Part shown: positions 34,628 to 40,967 of the stretch, in pieces
How the letters are laid out: each line of letters opens with the position of its first letter
Position numbering within the stretch: position 1 is the first letter of the stretch
Origin: a virus
Reading direction: 5' to 3' (one strand)
Length of the DNA: 45,745 nt
Virus record (IMG/VR): IMGVR_UViG_3300032333_000196
Coordinates: 1-45,745 of that record
Notes under the pieces: model-generated
What the model was told of the DNA's origin: nothing
Seen by the model: only the letters and a program-made list of their open reading frames with translations
Databases searched by the model: none
Made by a program: the position numbers and the translations under genes

Positions 34628-34641
34628 TTTCGCTGCGTGCC

Positions 34642-35250
34642 ATGCAGCCGACAAGCGAGCAGGCCGACAAGCCCGAACAGACGCAGACCAGACAGACCAA
34701 GCCGACAGGCATCACCGCCGTCTGCCAAGGCCGTCCCAGACCTCAGCCCAGACCGAGGTTCGTCAACGGCAAGGTCGTCAGCACGGCGGACGCCAACGCA
34801 CGCCTGTGGACCGTCTGCGTAGACCGTGGTCTGAAGCAGGCCTCCGACATCGTCGGCGGAAGGGACGCCGTCAAGTCCGTCGTGGGCACTGGACCGCTGA
34901 CCGTCCGTCTGCAGTTCCGCATGCCCTTCGACCCCCTGGCCACGCCCAGCCGCCGCAAGGGCAAGACCGTGGGCGGTCCGCATGCCATGAAGCCAGACAC
35001 GGACAACCTAGCCAAGTTGGTCCTCGACCGCCTGACCAAGGCGTCCTTCGTCCCTGACGACGCCCTAGTCGCCAGCCTTGTCGTCGACAAGGTCTGGTCA
35101 CGCATCGAGGACCAAGGGGTGACCGTCTGGGTCCAGCCCTACGAGCCCGTGTTCCAGCCCTCTGGCGGGCCCGAGAGGGCGGGGTATGCCCCCAGTGCTG
35201 ACCCGACCCCTCCCGCATGGGTGAAGACGCTCCTACGGGCTGGCCAGTAG
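34642..35250 (+). CDS. rusA: RusA-like Holliday-junction resolvase
   Basis: 202 residues from ATG 34642. The motif KPDTDNLAKLVLDRL places Asp119, Asp121 and Lys125 in exactly the spacing of E. coli RusA Asp70, Asp72 and Lys76, and FVPDDALVASLVVDKVW supplies the third acidic residue. The enzyme cuts four-way junctions made during replication and recombination. An upstream frame extension (to 34480) crosses the repeat region and is rejected. The N-terminal 25 residues are Gln/Thr-rich and encoded by dense CAGAC words (TSEQADKPEQTQTRQTKPTG). It stands alone, downstream of the non-coding repeat region. Confidence 0.88.
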   Translation: MQPTSEQADKPEQTQTRQTKPTGITAVCQGRPRPQPRPRFVNGKVVSTADANARLWTVCVDRGLKQASDIVGGRDAVKSVVGTGPLTVRLQFRMPFDPLATPSRRKGKTVGGPHAMKPDTDNLAKLVLDRLTKASFVPDDALVASLVVDKVWSRIEDQGVTVWVQPYEPVFQPSGGPERAGYAPSADPTPPAWVKTLLRAGQ

Positions 35251-35253
35251 GCC

Positions 35254-35280
35254 AAAAAAAGGGGTCCCGTCTGGGACCCC
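35254..35280 (-). terminator. Terminator between convergent rusA and minus-strand operon
   Basis: GGGGTCCC (35261-35268), GTCT loop, GGGACCCC (35273-35280). On the minus strand the stem is followed by seven T residues (35260-35254), so it mainly ends the leftward operon. Rightward it has only TT. Confidence 0.85.
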
Positions 35281-35304
35281 TTGAGGTGCGCCGTCTAGGA
35301 CGGC

Positions 35305-35409
35305 TCAGTTACGCCACTTGGACGCCACGCATGCGTTGACCAGCAGGCACGTGATGACCGCCAGCATGGCGAGCCAGAGGGCGAAGAAGACGCAAGCCCA
35401 GCGGCTCAC
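35305..35409 (-). CDS. Single-span membrane mini-protein (34 aa)
   Basis: Starts with GTG at 35409-35407 overlapping the TGA of the upstream gene (GTGA). Sequence MSRWACVFFALWLAMLAVITCL then LVNACVASKWRN has one hydrophobic helix with a short basic end. Last gene before the operon terminator. Overlap coupling and hydrophobic pattern support it, but it is short. Confidence 0.45.
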   Translation of the reverse strand: MSRWACVFFALWLAMLAVITCLLVNACVASKWRN

Positions 35410-35921
35410 GCTTGGCCCCCCTTCGTCTGCGTCTGAGCCTTGGCCTTCCGCTTGGCCCAAGCCGCCTTCATGACGGCCGAGTGACGGCGACGCTTGGCAC
35501 GTTCCTTGCGGGCCTCCTTGAGGGCGTCCGTGTCCTTGGGCTTGCGGTCCTGCGTCATCTCATGGAGGTCCATGTAGGCGAAGTTAAGACAGCCGAGGAT
35601 TCGGCCCGTCATCGCCAGTTGGAACTCACGGGGGTTGTCGCCGTGGTGCGTCTCGTTCAGACCGAGGACCGACTTGAGCAGGTCACCCGCCGCCTGCATG
35701 GCGACGTGGATACGCTCCTTGGCCACGGTCACGTCCTGCATGTCCCGCTTGATGACGTTACGCAGACCCTGAAGGGTCCGCACGTCCGAGGGGGACAGAC
35801 GGGGGCGACCGAGGTTCGACTTCATCCGCATCAGGCTGTGGCCGTCTGCGAAGTGCTTGTCCTTGTTGCTGAGGTTATGCGTCGCCGTCGTGGCTTCGCT
35901 CTTGGCTTTGTTGTGACCCAT
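35406..35921 (-). CDS. Basic helical protein, unknown
   Basis: 171 residues after hammerhead ribozyme B; its mRNA would start at the ribozyme's cleavage site. The N-terminus MGHNKAKSEATTATHNLSNKDKHFADGHSLM is polar. The middle SPSDVRTLQGLRNVIKRDMQDVTVAKERIHVAMQAAGDLLKSVLG is helical, and the C-terminus KEARKERAKRRRHSAVMKAAWAKRKAKAQTQTKGG is very basic, suggesting nucleic-acid contact. No motif recognised. Leader ACCACCTTCCCCCCAC before ATG. Confidence 0.6.
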   Translation of the reverse strand: MGHNKAKSEATTATHNLSNKDKHFADGHSLMRMKSNLGRPRLSPSDVRTLQGLRNVIKRDMQDVTVAKERIHVAMQAAGDLLKSVLGLNETHHGDNPREFQLAMTGRILGCLNFAYMDLHEMTQDRKPKDTDALKEARKERAKRRRHSAVMKAAWAKRKAKAQTQTKGGQA

Positions 35922-35947
35922 GTGGGGGGAAGGTGGTTTTGTCTGAC

Positions 35948-36011
35948 GGGCTCGTCAGTGGACGCATGACGTCCAGACAGGGCGGGCTACGGCCCCCGCC
36001 CTGTTTCGCCC
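35948..36011 (-). ncRNA. Hammerhead ribozyme B (type II)
   Basis: Read 5' to 3' on the minus strand: GGGC (stem II, 36011-36008), GAAA (36007-36004), stem III ACAGGGCGGG/CCCGCCCTGT (10 bp, 8-base loop GGCCGTAG), C17 at 35976, stem I TGGACG/CGTCCA (6 bp, loop TCATG), CUGACGA (35958-35952), GCCC (stem II). All conserved core positions are present (C3 U4 G5 A6 N7 G8 A9, G12 A13 A14, A15.1-U16.1, C17). Cleavage is expected between 35976 and 35975. Stem II is the open one, hence type II. Its first base abuts the TAA of gene 36012-36542. Confidence 0.88.
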
Positions 36012-36542
36012 TTAGTTGTCCTTGGACTGGTCACCTCCGAAGTCGAAGCCCTCGGGGAACCGTCCGCTGGGCGGGGGAGTGTCCGTGGGCTTGTCTGCGT
36101 CCTTGCGGGTCTGCGGAGGCTTGTCCGTGAAGCGGTGGGTCGTCTGGTCGTCCATGAAGTCGTCGATGAACTGGCCGACGTCCTCGTGCATTTCCTTGAT
36201 GAGCCCCTGCGTCTTGGACTCGACCTTGACGCCGTGCTTCAGACAGTGCTTGAAGACCATCTCGTCATGCTCGCTCAGTTCCTTGCCCAAGCGGCAGACG
36301 ACCGTGCCCAGCAGGCAGATGCCCTGTCTGAGGAGTTCGGCCTGTTTCATGGCTTCGTCGTCGTCGCCGTCCTTGAGAGCCTCGAGGAGGTTCGTCACGT
36401 TGTCCTTGAGGGCTCCGCTCGTCACCGCCCCGATGACCATCCCGTGGGAGAGGTGGCCGAGGAAGTTGAGGAAATCCTGCGGGGGCATGACGATGCCGTC
36501 CTTCGGGAGGTCCGAGTTGCTGTCTGCGTTGTTGTCGGTCAT
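36012..36542 (-). CDS. Unknown helical protein of the minus-strand operon
   Basis: 176 residues starting MTDNNADSNSDLPKDGIVMPPQDFLNFLGHLSHG; the frame runs further upstream, but the C-rich leader CACCCAGATACAYACGCAC precedes ATG 36542. Helices MKQAELLRQGICLLGTVVCRLGKEL and MHEDVGQFIDDFMDDQ follow, then a Pro/Asp-rich tail (DKPPQTRKDADKPTDTPPPSG). No catalytic motif. Immediately followed by ribozyme B, which would cut its mRNA 38 bases after the stop codon. Confidence 0.6.
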   Translation of the reverse strand: MTDNNADSNSDLPKDGIVMPPQDFLNFLGHLSHGMVIGAVTSGALKDNVTNLLEALKDGDDDEAMKQAELLRQGICLLGTVVCRLGKELSEHDEMVFKHCLKHGVKVESKTQGLIKEMHEDVGQFIDDFMDDQTTHRFTDKPPQTRKDADKPTDTPPPSGRFPEGFDFGGDQSKDN

Positions 36543-36577
36543 GTGCGTATGTATCTGGGTGTGTATCTGGGTGGGTG
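36543..36577 (-). promoter_or_regulatory. CACCCACCCAGATACACACC leader element
   Basis: Minus-strand sequence just before ATG 36542 (CACCCACCCAGATACACAC, then CCAGATACATACGCAC). No SD. One of eight similar C/A-rich leaders in this operon. Confidence 0.5.
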
Positions 36578-36583
36578 GAAAGT

Positions 36584-36901
36584 TCAGCCGTTGCGGTGAC
36601 GGCGATAGAAGGTCTCGAGGAAGATGAGGCTGTCTGCGTTGACGTGGTCGTCGCCAACCTTGCCCTTGTGCACGGACTTGCACAGGCTTGCCAGCACAGG
36701 CTCAAGGGCGGTCAAGCGTCCACCCGTCACCTCCGTCATGAGCACCTGCAGTCGGATGACCGCTCGGGAAAGGTCGGGGGAGTCGACCCCCCGATTGGTG
36801 AAGCCCGTCTTCCCACCCTCGACCGCATCGCCGTATTTGGCGACGACGGTCTTGAGCAGGGCGGTGATTTCAGCCGCATTTTTATTGGAGATTTTTCGCA
36901 T
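36584..36901 (-). CDS. Small helical protein, unknown (105 aa)
   Basis: Start chosen at ATG 36901-36899 (MRKISNKNAAEITALLKTVVAKYGDAVEGG), because a promoter lies directly upstream and the longer frame (to 37012) reads through it and into the preceding gene. SPDLSRAVIRLQVLMTEVTGGRLTALEPVLASLCKSVHKGK is helical. With -10 TATCTT at 36917-36912 transcription would start about four to ten bases before ATG, so the mRNA may be almost leaderless. Confidence 0.62.
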   Translation of the reverse strand: MRKISNKNAAEITALLKTVVAKYGDAVEGGKTGFTNRGVDSPDLSRAVIRLQVLMTEVTGGRLTALEPVLASLCKSVHKGKVGDDHVNADSLIFLETFYRRHRNG

Positions 36902-36911
36902 CGATGGTTGC

Positions 36912-36939
36912 AAGATACCCAAAGCCGACGTTTTGTCAA
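36912..36939 (-). promoter_or_regulatory. Promoter with overlapping TTGAC-AAAAC-GTCGG operator
   Basis: -35 TTGACA (36939-36934), 16-base spacer, -10 TATCTT (36917-36912). The -35 is also the left half of GAC-AAAAC-GTC (36937-36927) followed by GG. The sequence downstream of the -10, GCAACCAT, is shared with the promoter at 38691-38718. Confidence 0.65.
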
Positions 36940-36957
36940 GCGACATTTTGGCGGGCC

Positions 36958-37620
36958 TCAGTATTCGAACGTGAGCATGACGGTGGTCAGGGGTACGTCC
37001 GTGGGTGCACACCCTTCCGTGATGATGTACACGTCACTCGCACCCAGTCGCCAGCACCCAAGCAGGCGGTGGCCCTCGGACACCTTCGTGCTCTTGGGCT
37101 CGGGCATGGGCTGGACCTCGTCAGACAGGGTCTTGTCATGGGGAGGCAAGGCGAGTTCGTTGACCGCCTCGTCTTCGGCGTCCAGACCGTTGCCCCAGCA
37201 TCCACCCGCATGCACGGTCAGCAGGGCGTGGATGACTTCGTTGGACAGACAGTCCTCGGCCCCGTTGGTGATGACCACGTTGCCTAGGTCGATAGACCTA
37301 CGGTGGACTTGGTAGGGGATGCCTTGCGTCCGTGACGTGGCACTGATGATTTCAATCATCTTGTCGCTGTCTGACGGCAGACCAAGGTCGTCGTCGCCTT
37401 CGGCGTTGTCGTCCTCGTCTTCGGGTTCATCGATTTCGATGTCGACGAACTCCATGATGATGCGGAGCATCCCGTTGTAGTCGGTCCCGTCAGACATGGC
37501 CGTCTTCGTGCGAGCGTTGAACCGCTCGAGGGACTTCGGCCTCTGTCTGAGGGCGTTGGCGGCGGCTCCTAGGATGAACCAGATGTTGCCGTCGGGATTG
37601 CGGATGATGGGCTTGGACAT
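36958..37620 (-). CDS. Acidic protein of unknown function
   Basis: 220 residues: MSKPIIRNPDGNIWFILGAAANALRQRPKSLERFNART at the start, an acidic run VDIEIDEPEDEDDNAEGDDDLGLPSDSDKMIEIIS near 85-105, and a C-terminal half GHRLLGCWRLGASDVYIITEGCAPTDVPLTTVMLTFEY. Leader CACCCACCCAGACACACCC before ATG. No known motif; the N-terminal helix (DGNIWFILGAAANALRQ) is similar in character to small phage proteins with an amphipathic start. Function unknown. Confidence 0.6.
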   Translation of the reverse strand: MSKPIIRNPDGNIWFILGAAANALRQRPKSLERFNARTKTAMSDGTDYNGMLRIIMEFVDIEIDEPEDEDDNAEGDDDLGLPSDSDKMIEIISATSRTQGIPYQVHRRSIDLGNVVITNGAEDCLSNEVIHALLTVHAGGCWGNGLDAEDEAVNELALPPHDKTLSDEVQPMPEPKSTKVSEGHRLLGCWRLGASDVYIITEGCAPTDVPLTTVMLTFEY

Positions 37621-37655
37621 GATGGGTGTGTGCTTGGGTGTGTCTGGGTGGGTGA
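37621..37655 (-). promoter_or_regulatory. CACCCACCCAGACACACCC leader element
   Basis: Upstream of ATG 37620 on the minus strand. Same C/A-rich family as 36543-36577. Confidence 0.45.
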
Positions 37656-37662
37656 AGGTGGG

Positions 37663-38022
37663 TTAGGCGGGCTCGTCCTCGTCGGACGGGGCGGTGTCAC
37701 GGACAGGTCGGAAGACCTCAAGGATGGTGTCGATGTCCCAGACAGGGGGCTTGTCTGAGCCGTCTTGGGTCGTGCCCATCACGAGGGCTTTCCCATAGAT
37801 GGGATAACCGTTGATGGTCATGAGCGTGTTAGGCTTGAGAGCCCCCTCGTCATCCACGTAGGCGACGTCACCGTAGGTGTTGAGGTGGACGACGGTGAAC
37901 GTGTCTGAGCCGAGGGCTTCGTTGATTTCTTCGAAGTGACCGATGGTCACCTCTTTCACCTTGAGGGTGGTGCGGTTCAATACCTCTACGAGGTAAGCGG
38001 ACGTTTGCTTGGGTGTGGGCAT
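37663..38022 (-). CDS. DUF3846-like phage protein
   Basis: 119 residues. QTSAYLVEVLNRTTLKVKEVTIGHFEEINEALGSDTFTVVHLNTYGDVAYVDDEGALKPNTLMTINGYPIYGKALVMGTTQDGS resembles the DUF3846 layout (short strand, then VVxL...DVAYVDDEG...PIYGKALVMG). The acidic tail is APSDEDEPA. Role unknown in the family; commonly in phages as an early gene. Leader ACCCACCCAGACATACCCACCCAC. Confidence 0.6.
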   Translation of the reverse strand: MPTPKQTSAYLVEVLNRTTLKVKEVTIGHFEEINEALGSDTFTVVHLNTYGDVAYVDDEGALKPNTLMTINGYPIYGKALVMGTTQDGSDKPPVWDIDTILEVFRPVRDTAPSDEDEPA

Positions 38023-38053
38023 GTGGGTGGGTATGTCTGGGTGGGTGAGAGTG
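38023..38053 (-). promoter_or_regulatory. CACCCACCCAGACATACCC leader element
   Basis: Before ATG 38022 on the minus strand; no SD. Confidence 0.45.
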
Positions 38054-38069
38054 TGTGTCTGCGGGGGCT

Positions 38070-38288
38070 TTAGCCCCCCATTTCGATGGCCTGGAACAGG
38101 ACGGACTGTTCCCAGTTGGTCAGGCGTTCTTGGGCGTCGACCTTTTTCAAGGACACCCGAAGGGTGTCGGCCCGCATCCTGTCCGTGGGGATGACGATGC
38201 CTTTGGCAAGGCGGTCAATCCGTGCAGACAGATACTTTTCAGCCGCCGCCCTTTGGGCGGTATTGAGTTGGATGAACTTGGGAGGCAT
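38070..38288 (-). CDS. Small helical protein, unknown (72 aa)
   Basis: MPPKFIQLNTAQRAAAEKYLSARIDRLAKGIVIPTDRMRADTLRVSLKKVDAQERLTNWEQSVLFQAIEMGG is charged and helical with a mid-loop. Short spacing and its own leader (CACCCACCCAGATACACCC, then ACGCACATACC) support expression. No motif identified. Confidence 0.55.
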   Translation of the reverse strand: MPPKFIQLNTAQRAAAEKYLSARIDRLAKGIVIPTDRMRADTLRVSLKKVDAQERLTNWEQSVLFQAIEMGG

Positions 38289-38329
38289 GTGCGTAGGTAT
38301 GTGCGTGGGTGTATCTGGGTGGGTGAGAG
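38289..38329 (-). promoter_or_regulatory. CACCCACCCAGATACACCC leader element
   Basis: Before ATG 38288 on the minus strand, followed by ACGCACATACCTACGCAC. Confidence 0.45.
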
Positions 38330-38653
38330 TTATCGGATTTCAGACAGACCGAGGCCGACCTGTCGGACAGCACGGAGGTGGGCGTCCAAGTGCGGACGCA
38401 TCACGTCCACGTTGATTTGGGCTTCCTCGTAGCGGAGTTCCTTGGCCAGACGGAGACCGCTGTCTGCGAAGGACTCGAGGGTTTCGGCCTGCTCGAGCAT
38501 GCGGTTGAGCATGCCCACGGCCAGCCGCAGGTTGACCACCCGCACTTGGGCTTCCTCACGCAGGGCGTGGGCCTCAGCGACGGCCTTTTCGTGGCGTTTC
38601 TGAGCGTGGATTTCGTGCAGGTCGGGAGCGGTGTTTTCGTTCGTGTTTTCCAT
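38330..38653 (-). CDS. Small coiled-coil protein, unknown (107 aa)
   Basis: Start at ATG 38653 (MENTNENTAPDLHEIHAQKRHEKAVAEAHALREEAQVRVVNLRLAVGMLNRMLEQAETLESF); a further in-frame ATG at 38692 would begin inside the promoter's -10 region. Leader CCCAACCCACCCAGAACC, then ACAAAAAACC. The protein is helical, Ala/Glu/Arg-rich, and ends LRAVRQVGLGLSEIR. No motif. Confidence 0.6.
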   Translation of the reverse strand: MENTNENTAPDLHEIHAQKRHEKAVAEAHALREEAQVRVVNLRLAVGMLNRMLEQAETLESFADSGLRLAKELRYEEAQINVDVMRPHLDAHLRAVRQVGLGLSEIR

Positions 38654-38690
38654 GGTTTTTTGTGGTTCTGGGTGGGTTGGGAATGGTTGC

Positions 38691-38718
38691 ATGATGCCGA
38701 CTTTTTGTCGGTTGTCAA
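38691..38718 (-). promoter_or_regulatory. Internal promoter with perfect CCGAC-AAAAA-GTCGG operator
   Basis: -35 TTGACA (38718-38713), 16-base spacer, -10-like CATCAT (38696-38691). The spacer contains CCGACAAAAAGTCGG (38711-38697), a perfect inverted repeat with 5-base centre. GCAACCAT follows the -10, as at 36912. Confidence 0.65.
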
Positions 38719-38791
38719 GCAGGAGTTTTGCTGGGTATGCGTTATGCGTAGGTGTGTCCGTGGGTGTCTGTTATGTGCGTGACCGCAGGGC

Positions 38792-39457
38792 TCACTCGTA
38801 GCGAGCCCTCTCGGTCGAACGGTTTTCGAACGGCATGTCTTCCAGACAGACAATGTGCTTCACCTCGGGTGACGTGGACCTGTAATCACGGACAGTGCGG
38901 GACGTGACGTGCCCGTCGCCGTGGTCTACGACCACCGTGTCCCCACGGAAGACAAGACCTTCGGTCTTGCGGAAGTAGTCCCGCATGGCTTCGACTACGT
39001 CGACCTGTCTGTAGTCGGTCTTCGTCTTTTCGGCGTAGGCATAGACGGCGTCGGAGACGATGTGCGAGTCCGTGGGGAAACATGCGACCCCCTCATACCA
39101 CGTCGCCCAGCAACCGCCTTCGGCGGGGCTGAACTCGTAGAGTTCGATGCCGTAGAGGGTGACGAACTTGTCCTTGGGCTGCTTCGCAGACAGCAGGGCT
39201 TCGACCTCCTTTTCCAAGAGTGCAGAGCACTCCTTTCGCTTCTCGAGGACCGACTGCCACTTCTGTCTGGACTCCTCCTGTTCGGCTTCAGCCGAAGCGA
39301 CGGCCCGCTGGCGGTCCCACTCGGGGTCTTCCGTGTCAGGCTTGGTCTGCTTCGCAGTCCTCACCTTGACAGACAGCCTGCTGTATTCAGCAGACAGTTG
39401 CTCGAGGTGAAGGTCGAAGGCCGTGAGGTCGTTTTCGAGTTTCGTGATGATGTCCAT
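38792..39457 (-). CDS. Protein with coiled-coil N-terminus and beta-rich C-terminus, unknown
   Basis: 221 residues. Residues 1-90 are helical (MDIITKLENDLTAFDLHLEQLSAEYSRLSVKVRTAKQ, then EAEQEESRQKWQSVLEKRKECSALLEKEVEALL). Residues 100-221 form a separate region with YEFSPAEGGCWATWYEGVACFPTDSHIVSDAVYAYAEKTKTDY and RGDTVVVDHGDGHVTSRTVRDYRSTSPEVKHIVCLEDMPF. The parallel GCWATWYEGVACFPT resembles no family I recognise. Leader CACCCACCCAGAATACCC. Confidence 0.6.
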   Translation of the reverse strand: MDIITKLENDLTAFDLHLEQLSAEYSRLSVKVRTAKQTKPDTEDPEWDRQRAVASAEAEQEESRQKWQSVLEKRKECSALLEKEVEALLSAKQPKDKFVTLYGIELYEFSPAEGGCWATWYEGVACFPTDSHIVSDAVYAYAEKTKTDYRQVDVVEAMRDYFRKTEGLVFRGDTVVVDHGDGHVTSRTVRDYRSTSPEVKHIVCLEDMPFENRSTERARYE

Positions 39458-39498
39458 GGTGTGTGTGTGTTTTCGGGTGGGTATTCTGGGTGGGTGAA
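39458..39498 (-). promoter_or_regulatory. CACCCACCCAGAATACCCACC leader element
   Basis: Upstream of ATG 39457 on the minus strand; CGAAAACACACACACC then ATG. Confidence 0.45.
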
Positions 39499-39512
39499 AA
39501 GGTGCGAGTGGC

Positions 39513-39866
39513 TTAGGCGTTGCGGGACGTGGGGAAGTTGCGGTATTCGACGCAGACCGTCTTTAGACGGCCCTCCATGTAACCAGTGTTGAAGGACCAG
39601 ACGTCGACCGTCATTTCCACAGACGGCTCATTCATGTCCTCGGGGTCACCTACGGTGATTTCCCGCTCGTAGTTGGAGACGGCGAAGCCCCAGACCAGAC
39701 CGTCGAACTCGGCCCAGACAGTCCCCCAATGGGGGGAAGTCTTGACCAGTTCGGTCAACGCACGGACCTTCACGGGGTCCGATAGGACCGCCTTGTGTGC
39801 GTCGGTCAGACGGGGAAGGCTTTTGCCTTCGGGACGGGAGACCAGTTTTCCGATGATGTTGCTCAT
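39513..39866 (-). CDS. Small protein downstream of ribozyme A, unknown (117 aa)
   Basis: MSNIIGKLVSRPEGKSLPRLTDAHKAVLSDPVKVRALTELVKTSPHWGTVWAEFDGLVWGFAVSNYEREITVGDPEDMNEPSVEMTVDVWSFNTGYMEGRLKTVCVEYRNFP. The latter half is strand-rich. Its mRNA would carry the 3' part of ribozyme A at its 5' end after self-cleavage, then the leader CACCCACCCATAATACACC. No motif recognised. Confidence 0.58.
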   Translation of the reverse strand: MSNIIGKLVSRPEGKSLPRLTDAHKAVLSDPVKVRALTELVKTSPHWGTVWAEFDGLVWGFAVSNYEREITVGDPEDMNEPSVEMTVDVWSFNTGYMEGRLKTVCVEYRNFPTSRNA

Positions 39867-39904
39867 GTGTGTGTTTTTGTGGGTGTATTATGGGTGGGTG
39901 AAAA
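39867..39904 (-). promoter_or_regulatory. CACCCACCCATAATACACCC leader element
   Basis: Before ATG 39866 on the minus strand. The CATAATAC part resembles a -10 hexamer, so a promoter role is also possible. Confidence 0.45.
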
Positions 39905-39918
39905 GGTGTCTGCGGCGT

Positions 39919-39980
39919 GGGCTCATCAGTGGAGGTTTCACCTCCAGACAGCACCCCCTACGGGGTTCGCTGTTTCGCCC
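39919..39980 (-). ncRNA. Hammerhead ribozyme A (type II)
   Basis: Minus strand 5' to 3': GGGC (stem II, 39980-39977), GAAA (39976-39973), stem III ACAGC/GCTGT (5 bp) topped by ACCCC/GGGGT with GTAG loop and GA bulge, C17 at 39947, stem I TGGAGGT/ACCTCCA (7 bp, GAA loop), CUGAUGA (39929-39923), GCCC (stem II). All conserved core bases are present; expected cleavage lies between 39947 and 39946. Stem II is open, giving type II. It begins 12 bases after the stop codon of gene 39993-40967. Stems differ from ribozyme B but keep pairing. Confidence 0.9.
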
Positions 39981-39992
39981 TGTCTGACTACG

Positions 39993-40967
39993 TCAGTCGA
40001 ACTTGATGACGTAGCCAGCCTGTTCGAAGACCTTGGTCAGCGACGCCATGCTTTCAGCAGGGGTGTCATGCCGACCGTCCTCGAGTTTCGGGAAGTGCAC
40101 CGTCGAAGACGGTTCCTCAGACATGTCGACTTGTCGACCAGCACAACCGTAGCAGGCCGTCATTCGGTCTGAGACCGAACCCACGGGGGTCTGCATGGCC
40201 CCGACGTTCTCCAAGAAGGCGAAGCCTAGCCTGCGGAACACCGCAGGATGCATCAGCCAAGTGGCGATTTGGGTCAGGTCCAGCATGGTCCCAGCCCGCT
40301 TGATTGTCACCTTTTGGGTGACACAGAGCGGGGTCCGTCTGGCATCGCCCCAAGAGGACGAATGAAACGAAGTTTCAGTGACGATTTCGACCTGTCTGCC
40401 ACCCCGTTCAAGGGCATCGACAATCGCAACCAGTGCGGCCCCTCTGTTGGCGTACTGCTTCGCAGTGACGTAACAGTTGGCGGTCTGCGGGAACAGCAGA
40501 CGGATGACCTTAGTCTCTCCGAGACTATCTTCGTCGGGGTCGACGTCGTAGTGGCAGGGGTCTCCAGCACAGAAGGCACCGACGTCCAAATCTCCACCAG
40601 CCACGTCATGGTCAATGACCATGCCCTGCGTGGTGGATTGAGGCAACTGAGCGTAAGCATGATTGAGGTTTTTGACCCCTTCGGCGTAGCCGACTTTCGT
40701 CATGTCCACGGTGCCTTGGTAACCAAGGCCGTTGTCCCATTCCTCAGACGGCTCCTTCTGGGAAGCCCTGAAAGGGCTCGTGTTGGAGGTGGACTCCAGC
40801 CACTTCGTGAAGGCCGTGGTGTCGTCGTAGTCGAAGACTACGGAGAAACCCTTACCTTTCACGGTCTGGCCGTAGACTCTGAGCCCCTCTCCGAGGGGAT
40901 GGATGACCTTCGTTTTGCCAGTCCCAAACGTAAGTTTGGTCTGCGGGTTTTCAGCGGGGTTAGGCAT
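39993..40967 (-). CDS. Protein of unknown function next to AAA+ ATPase
   Basis: 324 residues. Features: VFDYDDTTAFTKWLE near 50; a run YVTAKQYANRGAALVAIVDALERGGRQVEIVTETSFHSSSWG in the middle, which has the strand-helix-strand feel of a Rossmann or von Willebrand A-type domain; and CYGCAGRQVDMSEEP near 275, a short Cys pair. A vWA-like partner for the neighbouring MoxR/CobS ATPase is plausible because such pairs are common, but the MIDAS motif DxSxS is not seen. Followed at 12 bases by ribozyme A. Confidence 0.6.
   Translation of the reverse strand: MPNPAENPQTKLTFGTGKTKVIHPLGEGLRVYGQTVKGKGFSVVFDYDDTTAFTKWLESTSNTSPFRASQKEPSEEWDNGLGYQGTVDMTKVGYAEGVKNLNHAYAQLPQSTTQGMVIDHDVAGGDLDVGAFCAGDPCHYDVDPDEDSLGETKVIRLLFPQTANCYVTAKQYANRGAALVAIVDALERGGRQVEIVTETSFHSSSWGDARRTPLCVTQKVTIKRAGTMLDLTQIATWLMHPAVFRRLGFAFLENVGAMQTPVGSVSDRMTACYGCAGRQVDMSEEPSSTVHFPKLEDGRHDTPAESMASLTKVFEQAGYVIKFD

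Larger units (their letters stand above)
34225..34641. other. Non-coding region: two pairs of 14-bp repeats flanking five hairpins
   Basis: About 417 bases without a credible gene (the upstream extension of the RusA frame is rejected). Hairpins: GGACGC/GCGTCC (34327-34343, TTCGT loop); TTTGAGGA..CGC/GCGTCCTCAAA (34355-34426) with inner GTCTGTAA/TTACAGAC (34369-34403); CGTTG/CAACG (34449-34463); TGAGGAC/GTCCTCA (34473-34509); GGCACACC/GGTGTGCC (34512-34538) with inner TGC/GCA. The GAGGAC/GTCCTC arms recur. Flanking repeats are at 34266, 34298, 34577 and 34614. A replication origin with iterons, or a structured RNA, are the two readings. It is more AT-rich than its neighbours. Confidence 0.6.

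Noticed and set aside
34480-34641. Upstream extension of RusA to ATG 34480
   Set aside because: It would translate through a hairpin and the iteron-like repeats; residues before 34642 do not resemble RusA.
36902-37012. Longer start (37012) for gene 36584-36901
   Set aside because: It would run through the promoter and overlap the preceding gene; the ATG at 36901 lies just downstream of TATCTT.
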